Under the pieces are notes generated by a model, which ran no database searches, had not been told where the DNA came from, and saw only the letters and a list, made by a program, of their open reading frames with translations. Below are positions 62,283-64,000 of a DNA stretch of 64,000 bases, piece after piece. Each line of letters opens with the position of its first letter. Position 1 is the first letter of the stretch. The stretch comes from Rostratula benghalensis (lineage: Eukaryota; Chordata; Aves; Charadriiformes; Rostratulidae), in the NCBI GenBank assembly GCA_013399305.1, contig VXAI01000193.1:816843-880842 (forward strand), written 5' to 3'. The position numbers were made by a program, and so were the translations under genes.

Positions 62283-62567
62283 ATATGGGACGAGGGGTAA
62301 TGGTTTTAAATTGAAAGAGGGGAGATTTAGATCAGATACCAGAAAGAAATTCTCTCCTGTGAGGGTGGTGAGACACTGGAAGAAGTTGCCCAGAGAAGCT
62401 GTGGCTGCCCCATCCCTGGAGGGGTTCAAGGCCAGGCTGGATGGGGCTTTGAGGGACCTGCTCTGGTGAGAGGTGTCCCTGCCCATGGTAGGGGAGTTGG
62501 AACTCCATGATCTTTAAGGTCCTTTCCAACTCTAACCATTCTGTGATTCTGTGATTGATTCTATAAC
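62283..62567 (+). repeat. CR1 LINE fragment, plus strand, well preserved
   Basis: It reads GGGACGAGGGGTAATGG, GAGGGTGGTGAGACACTGG and GGCCAGGCTGGATGGGGC, ending CATTCTGTGATTCTGTGATT, which retains the octamer tail. It lies just outside the CpG island in the presumed SERAC1 first intron. Confidence 0.96.
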
Positions 62568-62764
62568 AAAAAGGAATTTTCCCCTTTGGAAAAAGGCACG
62601 GAGTTATCCATACTTTGCTCCTTTGCCATTTAGATGTTGCATTGCCTAAAACTGTAATTATTTTTTTTTTTTTAAATACCCTAGTCACACAGCTGTGAGG
62701 CAGCAGTGTTTCTGCCCCACGTTGTGGTAATAACAGAAATGTTGGCTGTGCAGAGCCTCAACAT

Positions 62765-63035
62765 AGAATCATAGAATTGTCAAGGTTGGAAGGGACCTTT
62801 AAGATTATTGAGTCCCACCATCAACCCCACAGGGACAAAAGCATCACTAAACCATGTCCCTCGGTGCCACTTCTGCTTGTCTTTTAAATACCTCCAGGGA
62901 TGATGATTCCACCACTTCCCTGGACAGCCTGTCCCAGTGCTTGATAACCCTTCTGGTGAAGAAGTTTTTCCTACTACCCAATCTAAACCTCCTCTGGCAC
63001 AACTTGAGCTGTTACCTCTTTTGCTGTCACTTGCT
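62765..63035 (-). repeat. CR1 LINE fragment, different subfamily
   Basis: ATAGAATCATAGAATTGTCA starts the 3' end, followed by GGTTGGAAGGGACCTTTAAG, CCAGGGATGATGATTCCACC and GGTGAAGAAGTTTTTCC. The ATCAACCCCACAGGGACAAA section differs from the other copies, so it belongs to another CR1 subfamily. Opposite orientation to the copy 200 bases to its left. Confidence 0.94.
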
Positions 63036-64000
63036 ACATTGGCACGGGCCAGTACAGGAGGTCATTGTTGGCTGCAGAGTTTTCTGAAGCAGCTGTGAAG
63101 TGAGATGCAGAACGGGGCCTTTTTTGTTATATTTGTATATCCCTAAGCATGTTTGCTCTCAGACCTGAATGAGGATCCTGGCAACAAAGAAATGGTACTC
63201 ACTTTGGCCCTCCTGTGTTTGAATTTGGGGAATTGTGGTACCTGCTGTCACTGAACTACATGTTTTTTGCAGTTACAGACCGTGGTAAGGTACAAGGAGG
63301 TGAGTACTGGGGTTCTGTGAATGAAGATAGTAAACATTAGAGAGTTTGGAGGCAGGGGAGATATCTCCAGAGGACTCCAGAGGATTAGTGCCTTAGAAGT
63401 ATGTCACGGTGTTGTGTGCTCTGATGAAGGGAATGGATAAACACAATACTGAAATGACAGAAGCCAAAAAGTTGTCTGCTGTGATTGAGGCAATGCTAGG
63501 GTAATGCTAACATTTTTCCAAAATCTCCCAAACACAAGCAAGAGAGAAGGGAAGAATCAAAACTTTAGGGGAAATGGGAAAAGAGAGAAGGCATATTAAT
63601 GAAAGTCCCATTATTTAGAGAAATTAGGCACTGACATTAAAAGTGATACAAGCTCTTTTTTTTGTTTGGGCTTTTTTTTTGAAATTGCCTTAAATTCAAG
63701 GTGAATATCAGGGGCTGTAATTTTTCAAGACCAGATTTATTGATCAAGATTTCTGTAACACGACATTTTACCATTTTGAGTTACATTTGACATTGTGGTA
63801 ATATAGATTTAATTTGACATTTAATAAGAATGTCTAGTTTTCCAAAATAATAATTGATAAATATGTGAGACAGAGTGGTGTAGTTTAAAATCTCCTTAAA
63901 CATTAACTCAGTATTTTGGTCAGTATAAATGTATCAATGCTGACACTGAAATTTCATCATAAAATACGAATGCCATCTTACTTCTGCAGTGTGTAAAATA

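Larger units (their letters stand above)
61920..64000 (+). other. SERAC1: Predicted SERAC1 5' end and first intron (positional inference)
   Basis: No SERAC1 protein segment is visible here. The call rests on the conserved divergent pairing with GTF2H5 and on the CpG island continuing rightward. A plus-strand donor-like AAG/GTAGCG at 61943 could end a noncoding first exon. The rest holds a G12 run (61963-61974), two CR1s (62283-62567 plus, 62765-63035 minus) and about 1 kb of unremarkable AT-rich sequence. Confidence 0.4.

Noticed and set aside
1..64000. tRNA, rRNA, CRISPR arrays, bacterial insertion sequences and intact endogenous retroviruses.
   Set aside because: None were seen. The sequence is vertebrate nuclear DNA, and no LTR pairs, primer-binding sites or retroviral protein motifs were recognised.

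Overview
This window looks like a piece of a bird chromosome (inferred, not proven). It is AT-rich and intron-dominated, has two sharp CpG islands, and carries CR1 LINE fragments as its main recognisable repeat, several with the characteristic ATTCTGTG-type octamer 3' ends. There are no bacterial-style operons. Three vertebrate genes explain the layout: TULP4 (minus strand), GTF2H5 (minus strand) and, by position only, SERAC1 (plus strand, its coding exons beyond the right edge). As I remember it, human 6q25.3 has the same order, SERAC1 and GTF2H5 head to head and then TULP4.

Region by region: 1-17324 is TULP4 intron downstream of the start-codon exon. The TULP4 start-codon exon codes at 17325-17576 (84 residues from MYAAVEHGPV, ending at a GT donor), with an inferred 5'UTR to about 18173. 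18174-45497 is the very long TULP4 5' intron. About 44860-46235 is the TULP4 CpG-island promoter, which contains a 211-base assembly gap. 46236-58870 is intergenic, with CR1 pieces, one rearranged CR1, and relics of older repeats. GTF2H5 occupies about 58880-61850: its complete 71-residue coding sequence is split between 61086-61120 and 59362-59542, and a noncoding first exon probably ends at 61738. From 61740 to 62110 is a compact bidirectional promoter with NRF1, CCAAT and CRE motifs. The rest, to 64000, is probably SERAC1 first intron with two CR1 insertions in opposite orientations.

The genes do not form a pathway. GTF2H5 is the smallest TFIIH subunit (DNA repair and transcription), TULP4 is a WD40/SOCS-box/tubby-domain protein, and SERAC1 is a mitochondria-associated lipid-remodelling protein. 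What links them is conserved order and, for GTF2H5 and SERAC1, a shared promoter.

I do not see an undescribed multi-gene system. The most interesting signals are small: a CR1 whose 3' end lies about 24 bases from the GTF2H5 last-exon splice acceptor; a tandem pair of perfect short-loop hairpins at 21301-21342; an internally inverted CR1 at 55.8-57.6 kb; a run of six intronic CR1s all in the sense orientation of TULP4; recurrent A/C-rich tracts; and a 12-base minisatellite beside the GTF2H5 promoter.
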